The notes under the pieces were generated by a model. That model searched no databases. It worked only from the letters and a program-made list of their open reading frames with translations, and was not told where the DNA came from. A stretch of 64,000 bases of DNA from Synechococcus sp. Tobar12-5m-g (GTDB taxonomy: Bacteria > Cyanobacteriota > Cyanobacteriia > PCC-6307 > Cyanobiaceae), in assembly GCF_024345415.1 (NCBI RefSeq), contig NZ_JAGQBB010000017.1, positions 1 to 64,000 on the forward strand. Direction: 5' to 3'. This document shows positions 1-16,180 of this stretch, piece by piece. Both the position numbers and the translations under genes were made by a program. The stretch's first letter is position 1; every line of letters begins with the position of its first letter.

Positions 1-28
1 TGGAAGCGGGCCAGTCCCCAAACATGGT

Positions 29-56
29 GAGATCAGGCTCATTCCAGCCTGATCTC
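29..56. terminator. Perfect 11-bp hairpin downstream of the PKS operon
   Basis: Arms 29-39 and 46-56 are perfectly complementary around a 6-base loop. It lies about 70 bases past the stop of the last PKS gene on the minus strand, so it is well placed as an operon terminator. No T-tract follows it in either direction, so it may instead be an mRNA-stabilising stem or a repeat. A smaller hairpin with the same core CAGGCTCATT lies at 54435-54451. Confidence 0.45.
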
Positions 57-127
57 TGCTGAAATAGTCCAATCCGAACAATTGGTGGACCGCGACTGGC
101 TATGCGGACGTGTTGTCCAGAGCTTCC

Positions 128-3100
128 CTAGCTTTCCCGCAGTTGACGTACCAAGTCTTCCACCGGCATAGCCTCAACCTCCGAGAGCTTCTGATTCCAG
201 TCGTCCTTGGCGTCAACCCCTGCAAACGAAGCCACCGAAGACCGCTGTTCTGTCTGTGCCAGCGACGGCTCACTCAGGAAAAGCACCTCGGAGAGGAAGT
301 GATCCACCAAGTCATCCACCGTGGGCTTCTCGAAAACAAGCGATTCGGATAGCGACACGCCAATGTTCTTCTCCAACAGCACATTGAACTCGAGCGCCAT
401 CAGCGAATCGAGCCCCATGTTGAAGAGCGGCTCTGACGCATCAATCTGATCAGCCTCGGCAAGGCCCAGCACCTTGGCCAGCTGCTCCTGCACGAACGTT
501 CGGAGCACGGCTCGGCGTTCCATGGTCGGGGTGGCCTGCAGGACGGCAAGAAAGGCGGGAGGGCCAGAATCCCCGCCGGGTGAAGCACCGGATTCGCCGC
601 CTGCCAGCAGGTCGGCCAGGAAGGCCCTCTGGCCCCGGGGAGCCTGACGGGCCAGGCGCTTCCAGTCGTTGCGCAGCACGGCCACGCAGCCGCGAGAGCT
701 CCTGCCCAACAGACTCTCCAGCGCCACCAGGCAGCCCTCCGGTGGCAGCAAACCCACGCCCAGCGCCGAGAGCCGCTGGCGATCCCGACCACCCATGGCC
801 GCGGCCATGCCCTCCCCCTGCCAGGGGCCCCACTGGATCGCCAGGCGGTGGCCAGCGGCAGTCCGGCAGGCGCCATCGAGCGCCCCATTGGCGGCGCCAT
901 AGCCGCTCTGGCCAGGCGAGCCCAGCAAGGAGGCCATCGAGGAGAACGCCACGCCGAAACCGAGCGGCTGCTGCGCCAGGGCCGCCTCGATCGCCATCCA
1001 GCCGTTGACCTTGACGGCCAGGGCCGCCGCCAGGCGTGCCGGCGTCTGGCCATCCATCAGGCCATCATCGAGCTGGCCCGCTGCATGGAAGAAGCCCCGA
1101 ACAGGGCGCTCCACACCGCTGAGGCCAAGCCGCAACCGATCAGCGGCATCCGCCGCCGCCAGATCGATCGCCAGGCGATGCAGGCGCACCCCCCGCTGCT
1201 CCAGGCTCTCCAGCAGGTCAAGGGCCGTCGCTGAGGGGTCCTCCAGGGAACGGGACACCAGCACCAGCTCCTTCGCTCCCTGGTCCACCAACCAGGGCAG
1301 CAACTGCCGGCCGATCCCGCCCAGGGCTCCACTCACCAGGTAAGCCCCCTCGGCGTCGACCCCCAGCGCCGCGGGCCGGGGTGGCTGGGTGATCACCACC
1401 TTGCCGGTGTGGCGGGCCTGGGCCATCAGCCGGAAGGCCTCGACGCTGCGCTCGATCGGAAAAACGGCGACCGGCAAGGGGGTGAGCCGGCCGTCGCCCA
1501 GCTCGTCGATCAGCCGCACCAGGAGCTCCCGCACCAATCCCGGCGTGGCGGCCGCCACCTCCAGCAGGTCGAAGGGCAGGTAGCGGGCATCGGGGCGCCG
1601 TTCCCGGGCCTCCTGGCGGCTCCAGATCTCGATCTTGCCAAGCTCGATGAAGCGCCCCCCCTGAGCCAGGGCGCGGAAGCCGGCATCCACCGCCTCGCCC
1701 TTGAGGCTGTTGAGCACCACATCGACGCCGCGGCCGCCGGTGTGGGCCAGCACCTGATCGGCAAACTCCAGGCTGCGGGAATCGAACACCGCCTCCACCC
1801 CCTGCTCCAAAAGGCCCGGATGCTTCGCGGCGCTGGCGGTGGCCAAAATGCGGGCGCCGCAGCGGCGAGCCACCTGCAGGGCGGCCTGGCCCACACCGCC
1901 GGCGGCCGCATGGATCAGCACGGTTTGGCCCGGCTGCAACTCCGCCAGTTCCACCAGCCCGTACTGGGCGGTGAGGAAGGCGGTGGTCACGCTGGCGCCC
2001 ACCACCGGGTCCATGGCCGCCGGCAGCGGCACCACCAGCTCGGCGCGGCAGCAGACATGGCTGGCCAGGCTTCCCACCGCCAGGGCCGCCACCACCGTCT
2101 GGCCGACCAGCTCATGCGGCACCCCCGCGCCAACGGCCACCACCTGGCCGACACACTCGCCACCGAAGGGCACCTGGGCCTGGGCATCGATCCCCAGTTG
2201 GCGGCTGTAGGCCCGCAACAAGCCAAGGGCATTGAGCACGTCGCGGAAATTCAGGCCGGTGGCCGCCACCGCGATCGCCACTTCCCCCGGGGCCGGCTCC
2301 TGGGCGGCCAGGGGTTCGGGCCGCAGGCTCTCCAGCATCCCGATGGACGCCGTGGTCCAGCGGAAACGATCGGGAGGCAGGGGCATCATGCGCTCGCAGC
2401 GGGCGGTGCCGTTTTGCCAGGCGATCGACCCTTCCTGCTCCGCCAGGGCCCAGAGCAGGGGCCAATCCGCCGGGCCGGGAGCCAGGGTCCGATCCTGCGG
2501 CAGCCACAGCCGGCTCCAGCTCAGCTGGCCCTGCTCCAGGGCCGCGGTTTTGCTGAATGCCTCGAGGGCACCCTGGACCGGACCATCCCCCTCCAGCACC
2601 AGCCAGATCCGACGGGGCTGGGGGGAGCGCTTTGGGTCGCTGCCGAGCTGCTGGGCCAGGGCCAGCAGGGCCTCCAGCGCCTCCTGCAGGGAGATCCTGC
2701 CCAGATCTGGCCAGAACACCACCGGACCAGGACCAGGCACCAGCTCCCCCAGGCCAAGCCGGCGAGCCATCGGGCCCTCCTGGGCCGTCCAGGCCAGGAA
2801 GGAGGCGGCCTGGTCGTCGCTGGCCCCCACCAGCCAGGGGGCCTGGGGCGGGCGAACCGGCACCGGCTGGGGCTCCGTCGGCAAGCCGGTCCAGACGCTA
2901 TGGAACAACCAGTCCGCCGGATTGTCATCACGAGAACTCGCTTCCTCCGGCAGGGGGAACAGCCAATCCAGGGCCTGGCGGGGAAGACGCCGCAGCCGGA
3001 AGCCACCGATCCAGCCGATCAGAGCCTCCTGGGGGGCCATGGACGGATCCAGCACCAGCAGGTCGGCTTCCACGAAGGCGGCTTCGTCGTTGGCAACGAG

Positions 3101-6100
3101 CCGCACCTGGACCTGCAACCGATCGGGCAACGGCAGCCGGGCCAACCAGAGGCGATCGAAGCCAACGGGAAGGAAGACCTGGCCGGCTGCCGCGCTGGGA
3201 TCAAGGGTGGCCGCCACCGCCTGCAGGCAAGCGTCGAGCAGGGCCCAGTCTTTGGCCCCCTGGGGGCGCTCAAGCTCGGCCCAGGCCAGGCCCTGCTCCT
3301 GACGGAGGCCAACCACCCCCCGGAAGGTGGGTCCGTACACCAGACCGATGCGCTCCAGGGCCGCGTAGAAACCCGCCAGCTCCACGGCTGGGGCCGTGGT
3401 GGGACAAGCGCTGGGCTCGAACGGCGGCTGAATCGGCTCTTCCGCGGAAGCGGGTGAGCGACCACGGCCGTGGAAGCTCCACTGGGGGGCACTTGAACCG
3501 GCCGCGCCGGCGGCATCGGTCAACTCCAGGCTGTGAAATTCCAGGCACTGGCTCACCAGCCCCTGGTTCCCATGGCCCTGGGACCCAGGCCCTTCGCCCA
3601 TCACCAGCTGCAACCGCACCGGGTTCTGGCCAAGCTTGAGGGGGCGCTCCAGCTCCAGCCCTTCGATGGCAAGAGGGCGCCCCTGCTCCTGGAGCTCCTG
3701 CAAGGCCAGAACCAGGAAGCCAGCGGCGGGGAACACCACCTGATGGCGGAGGGCGTGGTCGGCCAGGTCGGCCGGTCGATCGGCGCGCAGGAGGATCTCG
3801 AAGCGCTGCTCACGGCCACCCGGAAGGTCGAGCCGCTGCAGCCGTGCTGGCTCCTCCGCAGCGAGCCCTGCTCCAGCCGCAGCGCCGCCAGCTCCGATGC
3901 GCGCTACCACCTGCGCGGCGGACCCAAAGACATGGTGGAGCCAGAGGCTGGCCGGTTCCTTCGACTCCCCCAGCACCGGCCACCAGTAACGCTGCTTCTG
4001 GAATGGATAGCCCGGCAAACCAACGGAGCGGTGGGGGAAGGGCCGGTGGAAGCCACGCCAATCGACCCGGTGGCCCTGGCAATGCAGATGGGCCAGGCTG
4101 GTGAGCATGACGCGGACATCCTCTTGGCCGGGGCGCAGGCTGGGCCACCAGGCCAGGGCCGGATCCGGGAGGCACTGACGCCCCATGCCGGTCAGGGTGG
4201 GACGCGCTCCGATCTCCAGAAAGGTCTGGGCGCCCTGGGCCGCCAGGGTGTCGATGCCCCGGGCGAACAGCACGGGACGAATCAGGTGATCGCACCAATA
4301 GGAGGGCTGGACGATCTCCTCCCCCGCCAGCCGGCCGGTGAGGTTGCTGACCAGGGCTTGGCGGGGGGGCTGGAAGTGAAGCTGGCTGAGCTCCCGCTCG
4401 AAGGCCCCTCGCATCGCCGCCATGGCGGGGGAGTGGAAGGCATGGCTCACCGCCAGGCGATGGACCGCATACCCCTGGGACTGGGCCTGGAGCTCGAGGC
4501 GATCGAGCTCCTTGAGCGGCCCGGACACCACGGTGTTGGCGGGACCGTTGCGGGCGGCCACCGTGAGCTGCGGATGCTGTTGCAGCAACCGATCGACCTG
4601 GTCGGCCGTGGCCAGCAGGGCCACCATGCCGCCGCCAGAGGGCAGCTCCTGCATGAGGCGGCCCCGGGCCACCACCAGCCGCAGGCCGTCTTCGAGGCTG
4701 AACACCCCCGCCAGATGGGCGGCCACCACTTCGCCGACGCTGTGGCCCATCAGCAGATCAGGCCGGATTCCCCAGCTTTGCCAGAGCTGGGCGAGGGCGT
4801 AGCCCACCACGAACAGGGCCGGTTGGGTGTAGCGGGTCTGGTTGAGGGCGTGGGCGGCGGCGGCCTCCGCGCCTGCTGGCGGATAGAGCACCTCAGCCAG
4901 GGGCTGGGGCAGGAGCGGGTCGAGCAGGCGGGTGCAGGACTCGAAAGCCTCCCGAAAAACGGGATGGTGTCGGATCAGCCCTTCGGCCATGCCCAGGGTC
5001 TGGGATCCCTGGCCGGTGAACAGGAAGGCGAGCTTGCCGGGGCGGCGGGCGGCCTGACCCCAGGTGATCCCCTGGGGCTCTTCACCCGCAGCGAAGCCAT
5101 CGAGCTGCTTCAGCAGGACGGCCGGATCCTGGGCAAGGCAGACCAGCCGGCGCGGGAGCTGGCTGCGCCGCTGGTTGGCCGTGGCGCAGACATCCGCCAA
5201 GGGCGGACGACCCGGCTGCCGCATCCACTGGCCCAGCGACGCGGCCTGCTGCCGCAGGGCCGCGTCGGTGCGGGCCGAGAGGCACAGCAGCTGAAGGGGC
5301 AACGGCTTCAAGGCCCGGGGCGGCTTCCCGCCGGACTGCTCCGCTGCCGCCTGGGTGGCTTCGCCGAGCACCACGTGGGCGTTGGTGCCGCCGAAACCGA
5401 AGGAACTGACCCCCACCACGGCCGGGCGATCCGCTTGCGGGAACGGCTCCAGGCAGGTCTGGACCCTGAGCTTCAGCCCCTTGAAATCGATCGCGGGATT
5501 GGGGCTGTGGCAATGGAGGCTGGCGGGAAGCTGCCGGTGATGGACGCAGAGGGCGGCCTTGATCAGCCCCGTGATCCCTGCGGCGGTTTCGCCGTGGCCC
5601 AGGTTGCTCTTCACCGAGCCCACCCTGCAGGGCTCCTCCTCCGGCCGGCCTTCACCGAGCACGGTGCCAAGTGCCCGCAGTTCCACCGGGTCCCCCTGGC
5701 GTGTTCCAGTGCCATGGGCTTCGACGTACTGCGCAGTGGCCGGATCGATGCCGGCCCGCTGGAACGCCTGGCGTACACAATCCACCTGGGCGCGCAGGTT
5801 GGGGGCCACCATGCCGTTGCTGCGGCCGTCGGAATTGATCGCCGTGCCGTGGATCAGGGCGTAGATCAAGTCACCGTTGGCCCGGGCCGCCGAGAGGGGT
5901 TTCAGCAGCACCGCCCCGGCCCCTTCGGAGCGCACATAGCCATTGGCGCTGGCATCGAAACTCTTGCAGCGACCATCGGGGGAGAGCAGACCGGCCTTGC
6001 AGAAGCCCATCTGGATGGCGGGGCTGATCAGGGCCTGCACCCCCCCGGCCAGGGCCGCCACCGACTCGCCGCGCCACAGGCTCTCGCAGGCCAGATGCAC

Positions 6101-6691
6101 CGCCACCATTGAAGAGGAGCAGGCGGTGTCGACCGTGAAGCTCGGACCCTTGAAGTCGAAGAAATAGGAGAGACGGTTCGCCGCGATTGAGCCGGTATTG
6201 CCAGGCAGCAGGAAGGGCTCGTTGTCGGGAACGGCATAGCCTTCCTTGGAAACCCACATAAATTCCCTATAATCCGATGTGGAAATCCCGATGAACACCC
6301 CCACCGCCTGACCGCGAACCGCCTCCAGGGGCTGGCCCCCGTCTTCGAGGGCCCGCCAGGCCACCTCCAGCAACAGCCGTTGCTGCGGATCCATGGAGAT
6401 TGCCTCCCGGGGCGAGATGCCGAAGAAAGCCGCGTCGAACTGGTCGATGCCCTCAATGAAGCCGCCGTGCCGCACGTGCTGATGCAGGGGCCGCTGGGGA
6501 TCAGGATCGAAATGGAGGGCCAGGTCCCAGCGCTCCGGTGGCACCTCGGTGATCGCATCCCGGCCCTGGATCAGCAAGTCCCAGAAATCCCCAGGTGAAT
6601 CCACGCCTCCCGGCAGGCGGCAACCCATCCCCACGATGGCAATCGGCTCAGGTGAACGTTGAGCCAAGGAATCGCCGTTGCTCATGCGCAT
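128..6691 (-). CDS. Type I polyketide synthase, KS-AT-DH-ER-KR-ACP (HglE-like)
   Basis: A complete, fully reducing PKS module of 2187 aa. Domains seen: KS about 16-445 with Cys191 in TACSSS, HGTGT at His326 and KSNLGH at His366; AT about 553-880 with GQGSQ, Ser651 in GHSVGE and HAFHS at 750-754, the signature of malonyl-CoA specificity; DH from about 970 with His979 in a variant HxxxHxxxxP motif; ER with AAAGGVGQAA; KR with FSSMASLLGSPGQSGYGAAN; ACP with MGLDSLMALEF and phosphopantetheine Ser2096; then a helical tail. No thioesterase or reductase is present, so release must happen elsewhere. The start ATG sits directly against the stop of the upstream PKS gene, so the two are probably co-translated. 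An ATG two codons later is an alternative start. The all-reducing domain set predicts a saturated chain. HglE-type is inferred from domain set and KS sequence. Confidence 0.93.
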   Translation of the reverse strand: MRMSNGDSLAQRSPEPIAIVGMGCRLPGGVDSPGDFWDLLIQGRDAITEVPPERWDLALHFDPDPQRPLHQHVRHGGFIEGIDQFDAAFFGISPREAISMDPQQRLLLEVAWRALEDGGQPLEAVRGQAVGVFIGISTSDYREFMWVSKEGYAVPDNEPFLLPGNTGSIAANRLSYFFDFKGPSFTVDTACSSSMVAVHLACESLWRGESVAALAGGVQALISPAIQMGFCKAGLLSPDGRCKSFDASANGYVRSEGAGAVLLKPLSAARANGDLIYALIHGTAINSDGRSNGMVAPNLRAQVDCVRQAFQRAGIDPATAQYVEAHGTGTRQGDPVELRALGTVLGEGRPEEEPCRVGSVKSNLGHGETAAGITGLIKAALCVHHRQLPASLHCHSPNPAIDFKGLKLRVQTCLEPFPQADRPAVVGVSSFGFGGTNAHVVLGEATQAAAEQSGGKPPRALKPLPLQLLCLSARTDAALRQQAASLGQWMRQPGRPPLADVCATANQRRSQLPRRLVCLAQDPAVLLKQLDGFAAGEEPQGITWGQAARRPGKLAFLFTGQGSQTLGMAEGLIRHHPVFREAFESCTRLLDPLLPQPLAEVLYPPAGAEAAAAHALNQTRYTQPALFVVGYALAQLWQSWGIRPDLLMGHSVGEVVAAHLAGVFSLEDGLRLVVARGRLMQELPSGGGMVALLATADQVDRLLQQHPQLTVAARNGPANTVVSGPLKELDRLELQAQSQGYAVHRLAVSHAFHSPAMAAMRGAFERELSQLHFQPPRQALVSNLTGRLAGEEIVQPSYWCDHLIRPVLFARGIDTLAAQGAQTFLEIGARPTLTGMGRQCLPDPALAWWPSLRPGQEDVRVMLTSLAHLHCQGHRVDWRGFHRPFPHRSVGLPGYPFQKQRYWWPVLGESKEPASLWLHHVFGSAAQVVARIGAGGAAAGAGLAAEEPARLQRLDLPGGREQRFEILLRADRPADLADHALRHQVVFPAAGFLVLALQELQEQGRPLAIEGLELERPLKLGQNPVRLQLVMGEGPGSQGHGNQGLVSQCLEFHSLELTDAAGAAGSSAPQWSFHGRGRSPASAEEPIQPPFEPSACPTTAPAVELAGFYAALERIGLVYGPTFRGVVGLRQEQGLAWAELERPQGAKDWALLDACLQAVAATLDPSAAAGQVFLPVGFDRLWLARLPLPDRLQVQVRLVANDEAAFVEADLLVLDPSMAPQEALIGWIGGFRLRRLPRQALDWLFPLPEEASSRDDNPADWLFHSVWTGLPTEPQPVPVRPPQAPWLVGASDDQAASFLAWTAQEGPMARRLGLGELVPGPGPVVFWPDLGRISLQEALEALLALAQQLGSDPKRSPQPRRIWLVLEGDGPVQGALEAFSKTAALEQGQLSWSRLWLPQDRTLAPGPADWPLLWALAEQEGSIAWQNGTARCERMMPLPPDRFRWTTASIGMLESLRPEPLAAQEPAPGEVAIAVAATGLNFRDVLNALGLLRAYSRQLGIDAQAQVPFGGECVGQVVAVGAGVPHELVGQTVVAALAVGSLASHVCCRAELVVPLPAAMDPVVGASVTTAFLTAQYGLVELAELQPGQTVLIHAAAGGVGQAALQVARRCGARILATASAAKHPGLLEQGVEAVFDSRSLEFADQVLAHTGGRGVDVVLNSLKGEAVDAGFRALAQGGRFIELGKIEIWSRQEARERRPDARYLPFDLLEVAAATPGLVRELLVRLIDELGDGRLTPLPVAVFPIERSVEAFRLMAQARHTGKVVITQPPRPAALGVDAEGAYLVSGALGGIGRQLLPWLVDQGAKELVLVSRSLEDPSATALDLLESLEQRGVRLHRLAIDLAAADAADRLRLGLSGVERPVRGFFHAAGQLDDGLMDGQTPARLAAALAVKVNGWMAIEAALAQQPLGFGVAFSSMASLLGSPGQSGYGAANGALDGACRTAAGHRLAIQWGPWQGEGMAAAMGGRDRQRLSALGVGLLPPEGCLVALESLLGRSSRGCVAVLRNDWKRLARQAPRGQRAFLADLLAGGESGASPGGDSGPPAFLAVLQATPTMERRAVLRTFVQEQLAKVLGLAEADQIDASEPLFNMGLDSLMALEFNVLLEKNIGVSLSESLVFEKPTVDDLVDHFLSEVLFLSEPSLAQTEQRSSVASFAGVDAKDDWNQKLSEVEAMPVEDLVRQLRES

Positions 6692-11582
<4,891 letters not shown>

Positions 11583-11590
<8 letters not shown>

Positions 11591-12689
11591 GGAGCAAGTA
11601 TTCCATGACCTTCTGGGGATCGGAATGCAGGGCGCACTCCCGGTAGCGATGCCGCAACAGCTGATAACGGTCAGGATCGGCCAGCCAGGCTCCCACAACC
11701 GCCGCCAGGTCACTGGCGCTATGGATGGTGGTTTCGAGCCCTCGGTCGCGGAAGAACCGCAGGGCCAAAAGCTCCTGGGGCATGGTGCCCCCTAGGTGGT
11801 GAAAGATCAGGGGACAGCCCAGCATCAGAGCTTCTGTGGCGGTGCGGGCTCCAGGCCGGCTGACCATCGCCCAGCAGCGGCGATAGAGGGCAGCCATGGC
11901 CTTGGGTTCCTGGAAATCCATGGCCGTGACAGCCAGGTCTGGGTGGCGAGCGGTCCACTCCTCCACGGCTTCCTTCACTTCCCTGCGGCGTCCGCACAGG
12001 GCCACCACCTCCAGTTGACCCGCCCAGGGGAGCAGCTGCTCCAGAAGGGCCAGATGACTGTTCGCGCCGTTCGAACCTGACCCGAGCACAAGGAGAGGAG
12101 ACCCATCAAGGGTAAGCGGTGCTGGGCCACCCCCATGGAAAGGCACCGGGAGGAGCGGGCCCAGCACGTTGATGCGCTCCTGGGGATATCTCCGCTTCTT
12201 TGCCTCAAGAGCCACAGCCTCGGTGATAGCCCAGAAGCCATCGGCCGCGCGGGTTACCCAGTTGCGGGTGAAGCCGAAGCCACCATCGACTTCCGTGCAA
12301 CAGACGACGCAGCGTAGGTGCGGCCCGACGATGTGCTTTGCCAGATCGAAATGACCGCGGTTGGTGTGGGGATGGGTGGAGATCAGCAGATCCGGACGGA
12401 ATCGGCGCAGCTCCTGAACGAAATGGCCACGGCCGATCAGGACGGTGCCGGGCTTGGTGAAATCTTCGGTTTCCAGGATTCGCCAGTAGATCTTGTGGAG
12501 CCAGGGAGCTTTCGTCTGAATCCAATTATAGAGATTGGTCGCGTCGTCATAGTAGGCACAGGTGTCTTCGTGGAAGAGGACCGCTACATCCACGCGGGGA
12601 GTCTGAAGACCAAACCACTCAACCAGGGCATTCGCGGCCGCCTGATGAGCGGTGCCTGCCCTGGAGGTGAGAATCAGAACGCCCATCAT
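11583..12689 (-). CDS. MGDG-synthase-like glycosyltransferase, family GT28
   Basis: 368 aa. The N-terminus (VLILTSRAGTAHQAAANAL, 4-22) matches the MGDG synthase N-terminal domain, and the following segment with YNWIQTKAPWLHKIYW fits the same fold. The C-terminal nucleotide-sugar half shows VLGSGSNGANSHLALL and SRPGARTATEALMLGCPL (277-294). These enzymes move a sugar from a UDP-sugar to a lipid at the membrane. Lying between an exporter and two PKS genes, it most likely glycosylates the reduced polyketide alcohol. The first ATG (12689) overlaps the MFS stop as ATGA, which fixes the start; the stop overlaps the next PKS start by 8 bases. The sugar donor cannot be read from sequence. A role in ordinary galactolipid synthesis is possible but less likely given the operon. 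Confidence 0.85.
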
Positions 12690-13960
12690 ACAAGCGTCGC
12701 AGGAAGGCTTCCCTGCCGCTTGATTTTTTCCGACTGCCACACAAGAACCACCAGCAACAGCCAACCCACCACAAAGATTCCAATCGCCATCGCTCGACCG
12801 GCGGAGAAACCCATCGTTTCCTTGATCCAGATGGGCCAGAGGCTCCAGGACATCGCCGGCTGCACCAGGCGATCGACGACAACGGCGCTGCTGAAAAACG
12901 CCGACAGCCGGGCGCCCCATTCCAGGGCGAAACGCGCCGCGAACAGTCGCGGCTGCTGGTCAAGGGTGATCGCCGCTTGCCAGAGGCACTGGAGGGCGGC
13001 CCCGACGATGGGAACGCCTGCTGAGAAAAGGGCAAGGCCAGCAAACCAGATCATGGGGAGCTCCTCGAACACCACCAACCCAGCCCCGATCAGGATCACG
13101 CTCTGAACCGCCAGAGCTGAAAGAAGCAGCAAGGCCCAGCGGCGATGTTGCACCGCTTGCCAAGCGATCATCCCGAGTCCATACCCCCCTGCCCCAACCG
13201 CGAGGGCAACACTGAGTCGTGATGCACCCATGGCCGTGACCACCCAGGCGGGGAATAGAAGGTCGCAGGCCGCCAACGCGAAGGCCACGGTGGTGCCAAG
13301 CAAGAGGAGTGGCCGGGTCGAGGAGCTTGCCCAGAGCTCCGCTACTCCAGCCCGCAGGCCAGGCACCCAGACCTGACGAGGCCGAAGCGGGGCGAGGGCC
13401 ACCCGGGGCCAACGGACCAGGGCCACACACGCCAGGGCCACCAAGCAGGTGGCGCCGTCGAGGACCAGCGCCCCCGGGAGGCCGCCGATCCCCGCCAGGG
13501 TCGCGCCAAAGATAGGGGCAGTGGCCATCACCAGTCCCTCGCCATTGGCAAACAGGCCGTTGGCCCTGCCCAGTTGCTGCGTCGGAACCATCTGGGGGAT
13601 GAGGCTCGCGAAGCAAAGCACCAGCGTGGCTTCCGCCACCGCTGCCAGGGACAGCAGAGCCAGGATGAACGCCAGCGGAACAGCCTGGCGCATCAGGGCA
13701 ACGGCCAACAGCAGCGTGACGGTTCCGCCAAGGCCGTTGGCGATCAGCATCACGCGGCGCCGGGGCCAGCCGGCCAGCCTTCGACCCAGCAAGGGAAGGG
13801 CGAGCAGCTTGGCCAGCAGGATGACGATCGCCACCGTCGCAAAGCTGGAGAGTTGGCCATCCCGCTGGAACAACCACAGCCCGAGCGCATAGAGGCTGGT
13901 CTGGGTTCCGAAGTTCGAGACCAGCTGACCTGCCCAGAGGATGGTGAAGGCATTGGGCAA
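12686..13960 (-). CDS. MFS transporter, probable exporter
   Basis: 424 aa, about 12 hydrophobic segments, with MFS loop features such as [13 protein letters not shown] after the second segment. It resembles MFS_3 / enterobactin-exporter-type proteins. It is the first gene of the PKS operon and overlaps the glycosyltransferase by 4 bases (ATGA), so it probably exports the glycosylated polyketide or an intermediate. The only usable in-frame start is TTG at 13960, because a TAG precedes it at about -30 and the nearby ATG is out of frame. It is divergent from cysS, with 84 bases between the start codons that must hold both promoters. Confidence 0.85.
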   Translation of the reverse strand: MPNAFTILWAGQLVSNFGTQTSLYALGLWLFQRDGQLSSFATVAIVILLAKLLALPLLGRRLAGWPRRRVMLIANGLGGTVTLLLAVALMRQAVPLAFILALLSLAAVAEATLVLCFASLIPQMVPTQQLGRANGLFANGEGLVMATAPIFGATLAGIGGLPGALVLDGATCLVALACVALVRWPRVALAPLRPRQVWVPGLRAGVAELWASSSTRPLLLLGTTVAFALAACDLLFPAWVVTAMGASRLSVALAVGAGGYGLGMIAWQAVQHRRWALLLLSALAVQSVILIGAGLVVFEELPMIWFAGLALFSAGVPIVGAALQCLWQAAITLDQQPRLFAARFALEWGARLSAFFSSAVVVDRLVQPAMSWSLWPIWIKETMGFSAGRAMAIGIFVVGWLLLVVLVWQSEKIKRQGSLPATLV

Positions 13961-13982
13961 AGCAGGCGCTTCCCACGGGGCC

Positions 13983-13996
13983 GGATCCTAGGTACC
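13983..13996. promoter_or_regulatory. Near-palindrome in the MFS/cysS divergent promoter region
   Basis: GGATCCTAGGTACC is centred on CCTAGG and symmetric except for two inner base pairs. It lies in the 84-base gap shared by the divergent PKS operon and cysS, so it could be an operator. There is no other evidence. Confidence 0.2.
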
Positions 13997-14044
13997 AGCA
14001 AAGGTCGCGCCCTACGGTGCCGGAACGGACACCTCCGCTCCCCC

Positions 14045-15553
<1,509 letters not shown>

Positions 15554-15614
15554 GGCTGAGGCTGGCCCTGAGACAGCGGGGGAACAGATCCAGCAGCTGC
15601 CCAACGCCGATAGC

Positions 15615-16118
15615 GTGGAAGCCACCACAACCCAGCCACGTCAGACCCGCCGGGAACAGCCACCGCTGCTCGATCTGCCTGGGGTCCTCACCCTGATGGT
15701 CGGCACAGTCCTGGCCCTGATCGCACTCTTCTCCAGCGACGACCATGTCGACCTCTTCCGCCAGCAGCGCCTCGAGCTACCCCAGCTGGCCGGCGTCTGG
15801 CTCATCGCTGGGTCCCTTCCGCTCCTTCTTGTCGATGCTCAACTGGCGACCCGTCGCCGATTTAGAGCGGAGAGAACAGATCGCCGAGAGCAGGATTCAG
15901 CAGCTCAAGAGCGAACAAGAGCAGCTGAAGAGCGAGCGAATGCAGATCGAGAGCGACTGCGTGCGGATCGAGAACGAGATCGCGCGACTGAAAGAGCTCA
16001 ACGCCAAACTCGCTGCGCTCTGGCCCAGCTCCAGCACCAGCTCGACCCCACCGACGACTCCCGCCAGCGACTGCGCGCCGTGATCGCCTTGCTGCGGGAG
16101 TACGGCGAGCTGGGGTAG
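15615..16118 (+). CDS. Small membrane protein with long charged coiled coil
   Basis: 167 aa from GTG. Two hydrophobic stretches (about 24-43 and 59-73) precede a long region rich in Glu, Arg, Ala and Gln that should form a coiled coil, with a C-terminus containing LQHQLDPTDDSRQRLRAVIA. Similar E/R/A-rich repeats occur in many cyanobacterial hypothetical proteins. No function can be assigned. Oddly, the central part (about 15850-16010) has better codon use, and an equally good coiled coil, in the +1 frame (15745-16083). Two compensating frameshifts in an ancestor, or a sequence error, are possible. Confidence 0.6.
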   Translation: MEATTTQPRQTRREQPPLLDLPGVLTLMVGTVLALIALFSSDDHVDLFRQQRLELPQLAGVWLIAGSLPLLLVDAQLATRRRFRAERTDRREQDSAAQERTRAAEERANADRERLRADRERDRATERAQRQTRCALAQLQHQLDPTDDSRQRLRAVIALLREYGELG

Positions 16119-16130
16119 GCGATGGTCGAT

Positions 16131-16168
16131 CCGGGGCTTGCCTTCTGAGCCGGGGTTTGCCGTCTGAG
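16131..16168. repeat. 19-bp imperfect tandem duplication
   Basis: 16131-16149 and 16150-16168 are adjacent copies differing at two positions. It lies between the convergent ends of the coiled-coil protein gene and the next small gene. Confidence 0.6.
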
Positions 16169-16180
16169 TCCGTCGGGAGC

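Noticed and set aside
1409-6112. Long open frames on the plus strand opposite the PKS gene (682 and 859 codons)
   Set aside because: They are antisense shadows of a high-GC gene: His/Gln/Gly-rich text without domains, while the minus strand has unbroken PKS domains.
12690-12920. N-terminal extension of the GT28 protein
   Set aside because: It lies fully within the MFS gene and reads as Arg/Gly-rich noise; the coupled ATG at 12689 explains the start.
13983-13996. Cluster of restriction-site-like palindromes suggesting a cloning joint
   Set aside because: GGATCC, CCTAGG and GGTACC overlap, but the flanks are ordinary genomic sequence; chance or an operator is more likely than vector.
13574-14044. 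Upstream extension of cysteinyl-tRNA synthetase
   Set aside because: Overlaps the MFS gene on the other strand; CysRS similarity begins at TTG 14045.
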